Positions 31,083 to 41,337 of a DNA stretch of 64,000 nucleotides are shown one piece after another (position 1 is the stretch's first letter; each line of letters starts with the position of its first letter). The stretch is from Cordylochernes scorpioides (Eukaryota; Arthropoda; Arachnida; Pseudoscorpiones; Chernetidae), in assembly GCA_030710605.1 (NCBI GenBank), contig CP092863.1, forward strand, positions 58,010,899 to 58,074,898, in the 5' to 3' direction. Position numbers and translations under genes: made by a program. The notes beneath the pieces are model-generated. The model saw only the letters and a program-made list of their open reading frames with translations, was not told the DNA's origin and did not search any database.

Positions 31083-32730
31083 GTTAGAAGGAAGCAAGCT
31101 GTCCCCGAAAGGGGCCCCTGACCTAAATAAACCTCCCTCACCACCGCCCGGAACTCGCTAAAAATAAGTTCGCCCCCCTCTTTCGTTGGACACGAGCTAA
31201 CAAACAGATACATGCCGACATTTTCTTGTCACAACCCATCGCCACTGCCGGGTGTCACTCTAATGAATTTTCACCTTCTATTAAATCAAATATTAGTGCG
31301 TGCCTCTTACTATATAGCGCTCTAATCCCATACCACACAATTAATCTACTCCGATATCCCATTTCGGCTCAAAGCCAGGGACGATATAGGCATCAAAGGC
31401 CCTTGCATCCCCTGTTTTCGCTGAAAACCATGTCACACAGCCAGAAGGGAATGATGCATTCTCCATGCACCGAGCGGCCATTGGTAGGCCCCTCGCGCCC
31501 GCCAGTATGGTCTGGCTACAATGGGGTTGACCACTCACCCACAGGCGTCTCCGAGAGTTCATTGGCAAGGTTGCTGTCCGAGCCCTCTCGTTCGGACTTA
31601 GTTAAACCCGTCCTACGCTCCAATAGGACTCCCCCCCCTTTGATCCTCGAACCCTTATCCAGTACTCCCTGAATCTGCCGTCGAATCAAGGATCTCTGAG
31701 GTACTGAGGTTTACGCGGGGAACCCCGTGAAGGCGGGGGGGGGGGGGGGGTGGTACTGCTGTGTGCACACCTTGGTTTTCCATGGTGCGCACGGCAAGGA
31801 CGCTCCCAATGGCGCACACACAGAGCGAAGACCCAAGAGTTTCAAGACACGTGCGCCCCGCGACCAGCTAACCAAGGGCGGACCACCAGCTTACAGCTTC
31901 ACTGAGGATCAACCAGTGGTACTCCGGCGCAAGGCAAACACGCAGAGACGCCTCTCCACTTCACTCCCCTCTAGAGTGAGTGTAGAGGGTGGGAAAAACT
32001 TCTTTAGCTACAAATAGCTTGTATGACACGTTCAATCTACTTTCATTAACAAATCAGTCTGATCCCCAATGAATTAAAATATCTATTCTTTCATTAATAA
32101 CCCAAAACCAAGTCACCAGGTCTAGATTCTCTCTCCCTCCTCCAACCTCAGAGCGAATTTACCACAACTGTTCACCTTTCTCCGCAGCTATATTGTCGCT
32201 CTCATTAACTTAACAGCGCTCCTTACTAATGAATTATCGCCCTCGATTAACTTGTCCACTTAACATCGACACTTAGATCGAAGGACAACATTTAACCTAC
32301 AAAAATCACACCCACCCACATATGTTTAAAAAAAAAACAACCCTTGACCGGTTAGAATAGATCGCCGTGTTTCCTGCACCCACAATATAAATGCCGCTTT
32401 AGGAAGAATCACGTTTTCACCTAAACGTGGCGCAGGGAACAAAAAATCGACAAGATTAGGACTCAGTGAGTTTCACAGTTGGAAACAATGTGACTCACGA
32501 GCCGCGTCAAACATAAAACAAATTCGATAAATTAGAACAACTTATGCCAACAAGACCAAAGCTATCGCAACCGAGGAAAATTTACAACACCCCTCCCATC
32601 CTAAAAACAGGAACATCCATTTTGACTGGCTTCTTAAATTCCAGTTAAGAGCAACCTTCCATTCATATGTTACTTCTATATAATTCTGCTTTTTTTCCCT
32701 TCTCGATGGACATTTTTTATTTTCATTTTA
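31083..32730. other. GC-rich then AT-rich region of unknown origin
   Basis: Follows Gyp-D pol without a detectable 3' LTR. The first 900 bp are GC-rich with scattered short frames and a run of 16 G at 31735-31750. The rest becomes A/T-richer, with a small inverted motif near 32461-32500 (gactcagtgag...tgactcac). It could be the 3' non-coding part of Gyp-D or other inserted DNA; I recognise no protein domain. Confidence 0.45.
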
Positions 32731-32734
32731 ATAT
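32731..32734. repeat. Target-site duplication ATAT (left) of gag-only element
   Basis: atat, repeated at 34733-34736. Confidence 0.85.
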
Positions 32735-32986
32735 TGTAACGTAGAAATCAAGCCTTGAAATATTCTAAGATGTAAAAGTATTTATTGATGACGTCACAGC
32801 AACGAGTCGACAATTATTAACAGGTCAGCCCCAAAACTATTTACAGCTAGAGAATCTTAAGCAAGTAAGCAAAGAAATATTTTAAGATGATTTCACAAAA
32901 ACAGATTAATATATATTTTTATAATCTGTTGAATATATTTTCATTGAATAATATTAAATTAAATAATAAAATATTTCTTCGCCACA
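32735..32986 (-). repeat. 3' LTR of gag-only element
   Basis: 252 bp, matches 34482-34732. Confidence 0.92.
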
Positions 32987-33245
32987 TAGCCTCCTCCTAT
33001 AAAGAGCATCGACCCGATGCTCAGCAGGAGACTTACGTCGTCAGTCTTAAGGACTAGTACTATGGCCAGGGATATTTTCAGGTGACTGCGGTGGATGTCT
33101 TCTTTCAGTTGAGATATCTTCTTCATGAGGACTTGGTAGGTCTATGTTTACGTCAAGGTAGCTTTTTCTAATTTCTACTGTGGTCGGCAAGGGGAGATTT
33201 TTATAACTTTACGGCCTCACCTCCAATGTGGTCTATCATCTAGTT

Positions 33246-34405
33246 TTAATGGCGGGGCGTCCAGCTAGATCTTCTAGCAGGTGAGAAATGTTGTCTGCTT
33301 CGACCGCGATATGAAGTAGGGCTTCGGTAGCGAGTGAAAGTTTTCCTCGATGATTCGTCATTGGGGTCCTGAGATTCAGCTCGAGAGTTGTAGGATACCA
33401 TTGCGTCTTGCTTTCTTTGGAAATAGTCATTTCTCCTTTCCTCATTGTGTCTCTTCCTGTCACGGCAATAGCGGACGACGTGACCTGGGCGTCCGCAGTA
33501 GAAACAGATTGGCCTTCCCTCAGTTGTACGCCAATCATTGGTGTCGCGTCTTCCTCCTTGTTTTGGGTATCGAGGTTCAGGGTGCGGTCTTATCGTTTCG
33601 GCCTCATATCTAGTATTTAAAAACTGTCGGGGTCTTTCCTTATGAGGGGGACTTCTCCTAGACTTTGAGATTGGCGCCAGGGTTCTTCCAATCTCCTCCT
33701 TTACAATTTCTTCGATCGTAGTATTTTTTGGTTCCTCCCGAGGAGAGCCTAATACCCGCTGTACCTCCTCACGAACAATTTGCCTAATCAAAGATGACAG
33801 ATCTTCTCCGTCATCCTGGTCACAGAGAGAGGCTACATTTGGTAGGCGCTCGTACCTGGTTGGGGTAACTCGCCTACAACGGAGCGCTTCGACACGGCGA
33901 CATTCTGTAATGAATTGCTCGGTGCTCTGTACATCCCTCGGTAGGAGTGCTTGATAAAGCTCCTCAGCTATCCCCTTCATGAGGTGGGAGATTTTATCTT
34001 CCTCGCTCATTTGAGGATCAATCTTTGCACAAGCACAGGAGATCCTGGATGTAACATTCGGTACTTTCACCTTTTAATTGTGCCCGTGTTTTAAGTTTCT
34101 TCTCCGCTTGCAATTTTGAATTTTTTTTTTCCGAACACATTCTCTAATTGAGATGTGAATTCCTTCCAAGTCTGTATGCTTTCTTCGTTGTTCTCAAACC
34201 ATTTGAGAGCAGTTCCAGACAGATAAAAATAGACTTTATTAAGACAAAGGGTTTCGTCCCAATGGTTGTACCTTGCCACACGTGCATACCCTTTTAACCA
34301 TTTTTGGAGATCTTCACCATCCTCCCCGGAGAAAATGGAAGGGTTCCTTGGCAGATGTTGAACAACGTAGTTGCTTACCTGAGTACCTTCCTTCTTTACA
34401 TTCAT
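33246..34405 (-). pseudogene. gag: Gag of the gag-only element, one frameshift
   Basis: ATG at 34405 (MNVKKEGT) is the first in a frame that is open back into the 5' LTR end at about 34498; a non-ATG start nearer the LTR is possible. The capsid part (PSIFSGEDGEDLQKWLKGY, ALKWFENN) ends at 34091 where the frame is lost. The second frame, 34070-33246, carries the rest: an arginine-rich region and one zinc knuckle CFYCGRPGHVVRYC (C-X2-C-X4-H-X4-C, about 33480-33520), then an Arg/Ser-rich tail. The two halves together match a Ty3/gypsy Gag of normal size. The single frameshift near 34080 lies at a run of A/T bases. No Pol domain follows before the 3' LTR. Confidence 0.85.
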
Positions 34406-34481
34406 AGAAGTTTCTTCTGGTTCAACAGAATCAATTTTTCTTTTATTTCTTAATGGGTATCGGTCCAGTCTCTCCACCAGT

Positions 34482-34732
34482 TGTAACGTAGAAATCAAGC
34501 CTTGAAATATTCTAAGATGTAAAAGTATTTATTGATGACGTCACAGCGACGAGTCGACAATTATTAACAGGTCAGCCCCAAACTATTTACAGCTAGAGAA
34601 TCTTAAGCAAGTAAGCAAAGAAATATTTTAAGATGATTTCACAAAAACAGATTAATATATATTTTTATAATCTGTTGAATATATTTTCATTGAATAATAT
34701 TAAATTAAATAATAAAATATTTCTTCGCCACA
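34482..34732 (-). repeat. 5' LTR of gag-only element
   Basis: 251 bp, followed outside by atat (34733-34736), the second copy of the target-site duplication. Confidence 0.92.
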
Positions 34733-34880
34733 ATATCTTGTACATAATCATTATTTTGTTCTTATATATATTTAACCTTAATTAATCAGTTCAGGATAAT
34801 ATTGTCATACCGTGTGTTTGAATAGTTTTCATGACTGGCAATGCACTATGGACCTTTTTGAGATCAACTATTATAATATT

Positions 34881-35592
34881 ACTAGCGGATGTACCCGGCT
34901 TTGCCCGGGTTTTACCCGAGTAAAGGTTTGTCTAACGAACATTTGTTAAAACAATTCTCTATAAACTTATAAAAAAAAAAAGATATATTTTGATAATTTG
35001 AAACTCGTAAATTTGAATCTCTCGATAAAGTGATCATTTTTTCCCGGTCCCTGTGTGCCGTGTCATCCTGAATTTTGTCTTTCCTAATTTCCTACATTAC
35101 AAAATCATCGTTTTATCTAGTGAACATTTTTTCCCGGTCCCTTGAAAAATACTCGATAAGTTAAATAAAATCATGGTCGTTTATGGAAGATGGACGAAGT
35201 TCCCGAAGTCCCCCGCGAAGCTTTTTTCTTGTCTACTTGGCACAGCTGTGTCACCTACTCTGCCCCCGCGCGCCAGGACCTCTTGACCCCTCTGATTGGT
35301 CGGTGGGTACTTGGACTGTCCATCCGGCCGGCGGCCGGACGATTACATTCTCTCGACAGGGGGTGGGGCAGACCTAAGCCTATCTCCGTCGCAAGGTGGC
35401 GCTGCTTGCGAGTTAAAGCTACAAATCTGCAAATAACTCTAAGGATATTCAAGATATTCAAGAAATTATTTTTCGAAAACCTTTCCGGGGATATACCTAA
35501 AAATATCACGAAATTTCACGGCGATTGGATGTATGGTTTTTGAATCTATAGAGTACACACAGACAGACAGACATTCATTTATATATATATAG
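34881..35592 (+). mobile_element. Non-autonomous non-LTR element with 11-bp TSD
   Basis: Starts actagcggatgtacccgg and ends with a cacacagacagacagacattc stretch and a (TA)n tail. It is flanked by attataatatt at 34870-34880 and 35593-35603. No reverse transcriptase is encoded; the longest frame (117 codons) has no recognised domain. Target duplication plus simple-repeat tail indicate target-primed insertion by a partner LINE. Confidence 0.75.
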
Positions 35593-35639
35593 ATTATAAT
35601 ATTATTATTACTTAAACTCCTCCCAGCCTATTGTCATTT

Positions 35640-35900
35640 TATATTAGTTACTTTTTCCTCTTTACCAAATTGTTTTTTACTTTTGCTTTATGACTTTATT
35701 TTATAATCAACTTTATAGTTTATCTTTCATCTCTAGTAATCTCAAGTTTATGTTTCATGTTTATATCACTAATTTACATTCGTCATTTTATATTTTCTCT
35801 CACTTTATAAATTAGATGTTATTTACATTATTTCATCTTCCGCTACCATGTTCAATGCTATCGAGTATATTATTGCTCATTTTTTCATTTAATATGTTCA
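35640..35900 (-). repeat. Putative 3' LTR of Gyp-E
   Basis: Read on the minus strand, a purine tract (complement of ctcctcccca at 35901-35910) is followed by TGAACATATT, the expected LTR start. The far boundary is not clear, and no match to the presumed 5' LTR at 53609 could be confirmed by eye, so this LTR may be truncated or diverged. Confidence 0.5.
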
Positions 35901-35926
35901 CTCCTCCCCATTAAGTAAAACACCAA

Positions 35927-38134
35927 TCAGATGTCAAAAATCTTTGTAGGCTTCCTTATTCTTGAGGACCCCCTCAAGACAGGCTTCGGAGTCACTGCAG
36001 GAGATTCTATTACCGGAGCAGCTTGGGTTCCATCAACTTCGCTCTCAGGTGGCACTTGTGGAGCCGACGATGTAGAAGGAATGGATTCATTTTCCCCACA
36101 GCTCCTCACCTAAGTAATAATTCTTCCATCACCAGTTTCCACTTTAACAGAGACAGGGCCTGCTTTTTCATAGACAACTCCAGGTAGCCATTTAGGACCA
36201 TAGTAATTCCTAGCCACAATCTTCTGTCCTTCCTCCACCTCTCTACGGGGTCTCCATGTTCTCATGAGAATCTTTCTTCTTGTTTACTCCTCTCCTCAGA
36301 GGCAATTTCTGGATGAAATTCATTCAGAAGACATTTCAAATTTCTGTTCATCAGAAGCTGAGCTGGAGAATTTTGAGTTGTATTGTTTATGGTTATTCTC
36401 ATTGTCCAGAGAGATCTAGCCAATCTGGTTGACGAATCACCTTTGTAATTTTTTCTTAGAAGAAATTTCAAAGTTTGTATGGCTCTCTCCACCAGGCCAT
36501 TAGAAGCATCATGATATGGAGCACACAAAATGTGTCTTATACTGTTTCTTTTCAAGAATGTTTGAAATTGATCGGAAGTAAAATAAGTTCCGTTATCTGA
36601 AACAATCACATCTGGCAAACCATGAGTTGCAAATATTTCTCTTAATACCATAACTGTAGTTTCAGCAGAGGTCGATGGCACGATTTTTGCTTCTGTCCAT
36701 TTTGAAAAAGCATCTACTGCTACTAAAAATAATTTTCATTGAAAGGGACCAGCATGGTCAATGTGCAATCTTGACCAAGGTCTGGAAGGCCAAATCCAGG
36801 GGTATACACTAGTCTTTGGTCATGATCGACTACAAGATAACATATTCTACAATTAGATATCACTCTCTCAATGTCCTTATCCATATTTGGCCACCAGCAC
36901 AATCCTCGAGCTAATGCCTTAGTTCCTGCTATACCAACATGGGTGTCATGCAAGAGATTTAAGATGTCTCTTCTCAAATTTTCAGGAATTATCACTCTGC
37001 TCCCTCACAGCAAGCAATCTTTGTGAACTTAAATCTCACCAGACTTGTTGAAAAAATCTTTGAATATCTCCTTACACCTCTGATCAGGCCACCCATTCAT
37101 TGGGCAAAATTTTATTCTAGAGAGAATAGGATCCTTATTAGTTAACTTCGCCACTTCAGAAGAACTAATAGCAGCATGTTCCGACTCAATGAAAAATACT
37201 TCGGGTGGGTTTGGAACTTCACTTGGTGATTCATTCAGTGGAAGTCTACTGAGTGCATCTACATTGCCATATGTTCTTCCTGGTTTATATTCTATAGAGT
37301 CTGAATATGCAGACAGAGTTAGGCACTATCATAACATGCGGGGTGATAAATTCAGTTTTTTTTAAGGTCATCACAATTTCTTCCTGATATAAGGACATCG
37401 TCTAAATTAACTGCTACTCCATCAATCCCAATTCGAAGAGTGTCCATAAATCTTTGGAAGGTTCCCACAGATGATTTAAATCCAAAAGGAAGACGCTTAA
37501 CTCTATAAATCCTCTAGGCGTATTAATGGTTAGTATTTCAGAAGATGTATCATCCACATTTAATTGTTGATAGGCTTGGGACATATCTAATTTAGTAAAT
37601 ACCTTACCACCTCTTAATATGTCCAAAAGTTGTGGAATTGTGGGCAGTGGATATTTATCAGGGTTGATATATAAGTTAACTGTTGTTTTGTAATCATGAC
37701 AAACCCTTATTGTTCCATCATTTTTTAGAACCGTAACAATCGGTGATGCCCATTTTGAAAATTTTATAGGTTCAATAATATTTTGTTCTTCCAGGGATTT
37801 CAGCTTCCATTAACTTTCTTAGAGCAAAAGGTACTGCCCTGGCCTTTACAAATTTTGGCACAGCATTTTCAGGAAAATCAATGTGAATTAAAGGGCCATT
37901 GTAAGCATCTATTTCTTCCTTGAACAATTCTTCAAATTCAGGAGATATCGCATTACTTTCAATTAAATTCAAGAAATTTATTTTTAAACGGAAAGCTCCA
38001 AACCATTGTCTTCCTAGAATATTAGGACCCAGTCCATCAGCCACCAAAATTGGCATTATTTTTGTGCAATTTGCGACTTTAGCCATCACATTGAGTTTTC
38101 CTAAAAATTTACTTCATCCGATGCCCATGTTCTT
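35927..38134 (-). pseudogene. pol: Gyp-E pol, 3' portion (protease end, RT, RNase H end, integrase)
   Basis: Minus-strand remnants of a Ty3/gypsy Pol of the K02A2.6-like type, in order: protease tail (PILVADGLGPNILGRQW, about 38030), RT fragment (FTKLDMSQAYQQLNV, about 37600), RNase H end (YGNVDALSRLP, about 37270), integrase zinc domain (HDTHVGIAGTKALARG, CRICY), and core motifs VSDNGTYF and GLVERAIQTLKF (36590-36470). The polyprotein ends in a basic motif (SSRIRKPTKIF) at 35927. The central RT with its catalytic box is missing and several stops occur. The first part of this gene lies at 52608-53514, on the other side of the Gyp-C insertion. Confidence 0.88.
37441..37681 (-). repeat. Inverted duplication within Gyp-E, arm 1
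   Basis: RT segment in the element's own orientation. Its reverse complement recurs at 38140-38382 with one or two differences. Confidence 0.93.
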
Positions 38135-38139
38135 AAAGT

Positions 38140-38382
38140 TAACTTATATATCAACCCTGATAAATATCCACTGCCCACAATTCCACAACTTTTGGACATA
38201 TTAAGAGGTGGTAAGGTATTTACTAAATTAGATATGTCCCAAGCCTATCAACAATTAAATGTGGATGATACATCTTCTGAAATACTAACCATTAATACGC
38301 CTAGAGGATTGTATAGAGTTAAGCGTCTTCCTTTTGGATTTAAATCATCTGTGGGAACCTTCCAAAGATTTATGGACACTCT
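38140..38382 (+). repeat. Inverted duplication within Gyp-E, arm 2
   Basis: Plus-strand copy of the RT segment (MDILRGGKVFTKLDMS...), inserted in the protease region of Gyp-E. The arms are separated by about 460 bp and could form a large hairpin. In this arm the reading frame is open for 64 codons, whereas arm 1 has a frameshift. Confidence 0.93.
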
Positions 38383-38432
38383 TTAAGACTAAGTTGCGTC
38401 ATTTTCCAGTACTTTGAATAGGTTTCTTTATA

Positions 38433-38436
38433 TATA
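38433..38436. repeat. Target-site duplication TATA of Gyp-C (left)
   Basis: Matches 52604-52607. With a 4-bp duplication removed, the Gyp-E protease frame is restored in phase across the gap (reading LNIYKET), which supports these boundaries. Confidence 0.75.
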
Positions 38437-38731
38437 TGACATAATAAAAATATAATTTTTATTATTCATTAATATAATTATATTTTAAATAATCATAGAA
38501 TTAACACAGAGTTAATTTTTTAAAATCCTTAACAAAAGGAGTATAACCCAAGATGTTTTTTGTATATACTTAGATAATATTTAAAAAATTGTATGTATGC
38601 AAACTGTTTGTTCTTAAATTATAATCATTAAAATAAATTCAATTTTGGATATAAAAGTTATCATTTCACTTCAATCCACGACTGCATGAATGAATTGGTA
38701 ACGTACCTAAAATACATCTTTTTTTACGACA
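38437..38731 (+). repeat. 5' LTR of Gyp-C
   Basis: Identical to the 3' LTR from 38451 on. The first 14 nt (TGACATAATAAAAA) do not match the bases in front of the 3' copy. Confidence 0.8.
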
Positions 38732-38853
38732 CCTTTTTTTAATAGTCGACAGGATGTATTTTAACCCTGTACGAGAAGAATTCCAATAGATTTCAAAGCC
38801 ATATATTGCAACTAAGATATTTGGGAAAAGATATAGATAAAAGAATAGCAATT

Positions 38854-40080
38854 ATGGAAGTCGAAACTTTAATTAAGAAATTAAAAAGGATAAAAAAAAG
38901 TATAAAAGGCATTGAAGAAAATATCGAATCCATTGTGTCTATGGTAGATGTAAATGCAACGAAATGCAAACTAGAGTATGCAAATAATGATTTAATGAAA
39001 ATGAATGATATTTTCTTGCAGCAACTTGAGGATGAGGATTTGAATGACGAAGTGGAAAATTGCATAGATAAGTGTATAAGATTAAAGTGTGAATTGGATT
39101 TAAGGCATAATGGGCAAGAAACATCTGAGAAAGGGGTAAATTTACATGTTAAAATGCCTAAACTTGAATTGCCAACTTTCGATGGTAGATTAGAATCATG
39201 GCTTTCATTTAAGGATCTATTTTTTTCTGCGGTTGGTTCTAACTCACAAATACCTAATATTGAAAAGTTACAATATTTAAAAGGCCAACTGAGAGGCGAA
39301 GCCCTAAGACTGGTCAACGCATTTCCAATTACAGCCGATAATTATGTTGAGGTTTGGCAAACCTTATTAACAAGATATGATAATCCAAAGGATCTGATTT
39401 TCACCCAAATAGATAATGCATTAAGATTACCAAAGTTAGCCGATGACAACCATAAGTCAATGTTTAAACTTCTAGATAGTTGCAACGAGATAGTAAGAAC
39501 AGTGAAGGTATTAGGTTACCAAATCGATAGTTTATCTGATGTGTTTTTCGTCGAGATCATACAAGATAAGCTTGATAAAACCACAAGAAAACAGTGGGAA
39601 TTGCAGAACAACCCAAGGGTTGTGCCTTCAATTAAGGATTTAATGGAATTTCTAGAAATTCACGCAAAAAGTTTGCAGAATTTGCCAAATAAAGATGCAA
39701 ATGTGGAGAAACATTCAATAAGAAGGGAATCACATAAGGAAATGGAGGAGTCATCTATTAAAAGGGAAACAGCCCCAAGAATGGAAGTACAACAAAAGCA
39801 ATGGGGACATCCAGGTAGAAGCCCTATGGACTATAGTTCTAAAAGACGTCCTTGCCGAATTTGCCTGAACCGGGGACATGCCGGGCGCTTCCATCCTGAG
39901 AATAGGTGCTGGTTTCGCGAGAGGGCCGTGCAAGCCCCCCCCCGCTGCAAGCTTCATGTCCGTGCCGTCTCGATCCATGGACACCTTGACGCAGATAGCA
40001 GCCCCTTCGAGCGAATGCCGACCAGCTCCGCCTCAACACTCCTGACGCCAAGGTCTGTATATAAATCTAAATGTGAATAA
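38854..40080 (+). CDS. gag: Gyp-C gag: BEL/Pao-type (DUF1759-like) capsid with CCH motif, intact
   Basis: 408-residue open frame from ATG 38854. Residues about 1-95 form a charged helical N-terminus. From about 105 to 290 comes a region matching the Gag domain of BEL/Pao elements (DUF1759): LPKLELPTFDGRLESWLSFK, then KLQYLKGQLRGEALRLV, then RYDNPKDLIFTQIDNALRLP. After a polar linker there is a Cys/His motif CRICLNRGHAGRFHPENRCW (about 39850-39910) in a short GC-rich segment. The domain order is normal for Gag, but the following pol is Ty3/gypsy-like, so the element appears to be a recombinant. The stop at 40078 overlaps the pol frame, which is open from 40046 in the +1 frame. Confidence 0.82.
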   Translation: MEVETLIKKLKRIKKSIKGIEENIESIVSMVDVNATKCKLEYANNDLMKMNDIFLQQLEDEDLNDEVENCIDKCIRLKCELDLRHNGQETSEKGVNLHVKMPKLELPTFDGRLESWLSFKDLFFSAVGSNSQIPNIEKLQYLKGQLRGEALRLVNAFPITADNYVEVWQTLLTRYDNPKDLIFTQIDNALRLPKLADDNHKSMFKLLDSCNEIVRTVKVLGYQIDSLSDVFFVEIIQDKLDKTTRKQWELQNNPRVVPSIKDLMEFLEIHAKSLQNLPNKDANVEKHSIRRESHKEMEESSIKRETAPRMEVQQKQWGHPGRSPMDYSSKRRPCRICLNRGHAGRFHPENRCWFRERAVQAPPRCKLHVRAVSIHGHLDADSSPFERMPTSSASTLLTPRSVYKSKCE

Positions 40081-41040
40081 TAACAGTATTGTAGCTCTCA
40101 TGGATACTGGCTGTACCTTCTCTATAATTCCTCAACATATGATAGATAAGATTCAACCAAACTATGTTGTTTTTAATAATTTACCTCTTATTAAACAGAC
40201 ATCCGGTATGCTAAATATAAATTCAAAAATTAATGTTAATACAACTATAGGATTTATTACTAGAGATATTGATTTTTATTCCTCTGATATTAATTTGCCA
40301 TATGTATTGCTTTCTTTACACCATATAAGATTATTTAAATTAGACATTGATTTTCAAAGTTTTACAATTACTCAATTTGGTAGAATTCTTAATGTTAATT
40401 ACCATAACCCTAATAATAATAATTATACACATCATAATGTAATTCCTTTATTTAAATCTATTATTCCTCCTAATGAAAATGATTTTAGAAATTTTAATAG
40501 TGTAGAATTTGATGAAAAACTTTCACCATATGAAAAATCTGATTTAATTAAATTAATTAAGGAAAATAAAGAAGCTGATTTTCTCAGCAGATACCCCATA
40601 GCTCATTTTGTTTATGGACCACTACAACAGATGCCAATAGCTACACACCCAAATCATATTTTTTCTTTAGACACAATGGGAGGCTTACATAATTATGGGA
40701 CAACCAAACACAGTATCCATATGATAGTAGATCATCACAGTAGATTCCTTTGGACCTTTCCTACAAAATCTGTATCCACTGATTCATATATAACTTGTTT
40801 AAAAAATTTATTCCAAATTAACAAACCTGAAATATTAATAACTGACAGAAATGCAGCTTTTCTTAGCAATAAATTTAAACAATTTTTAGGAAAAAATAAT
40901 GTTAAGCATCTACTCACCAGTGCCCATCACCCAGAAACCAATGCAAAAGTAGAAGGATTAAATTCCACTATCATAAATAGGTTAAGATGTGAATATAATC
41001 ATAATTTAAAGATCCCTTGGACAAAATATATTCCTAATAT
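40046..41040 (+). CDS. pol: Gyp-C protease-integrase frame, part 1 (split by Gyp-B)
   Basis: Open frame that starts with a gypsy-type aspartic protease (ALMDTGCTFSIIP, about 40099) and its usual C-terminal part. It then passes through LSPYEKSDLIKLIKENKE, the segment just before RT in normal Pol. Instead of RT and RNase H it jumps directly to ADFLSRYPI, the end of RNase H, and then to YGPLQQMP, skipping the integrase zinc domain. The integrase core follows: SLDTMGG, ITDRNAAF and the Glu region VEGLNST. The frame is unbroken until Gyp-B interrupts it at 41040 (after IPN). Two in-frame internal deletions thus created a PR-IN protein without polymerase. It would be cut from a Gag-Pol precursor and act in the nucleus. 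Confidence 0.85.
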
Positions 41041-41337
41041 TGTTACACCTGCCTCGACCGTAGGTGCTTCTAAGGGTTTCTGATCAGCGTTCGCCATCTC
41101 ATAAAATAAACCAGACCGCGTTCTCATAAAGCAATCAACTATTATTTATTAATAATGAAAGAAGTTAAACTGATTTAGAGTAACAACGAACTAAACTCAA
41201 AAAAAAACAAAAGAAGCTCTATCAATTAATTGTATATCGCTCTTATATCAAAAGCCTTATTTACATAAATTTCTATTACCAATTATATTTTATACTAATT
41301 TACATATTTTTACAAAATAACTATGCAGAGTGTGACA
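41041..41337 (-). repeat. 3' LTR of Gyp-B
   Basis: Reads TGTCACACTC...GTGTAACA on the minus strand. Its first 17 nt also encode the last codons of pol. Confidence 0.93.

Larger units (their letters stand above)
32735..34732 (-). mobile_element. Gag-only LTR retrotransposon
   Basis: About 2.0 kb. LTRs at 32735-32986 and 34482-34732 start TGTAACG and end CGCCACA, differ at only about two places by eye, and are flanked by a 4-bp ATAT duplication. A purine tract (complement of tagcctcctcctat at 32987) precedes the 3' LTR and a TGGTGGAGA sequence follows the 5' LTR. The interior codes only for Gag; protease, RT and integrase are missing. Movement would need Pol supplied by another element. Confidence 0.92.

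Noticed and set aside
31226..32017. Possible env gene after Gyp-D pol
   Set aside because: No signal peptide, membrane segment or glycoprotein pattern is visible in the short frames.
36262..38134. Gyp-E as an independent element unrelated to 52608-53514
   Set aside because: The protease reading continues in phase across the Gyp-C insertion, so both halves are one element.
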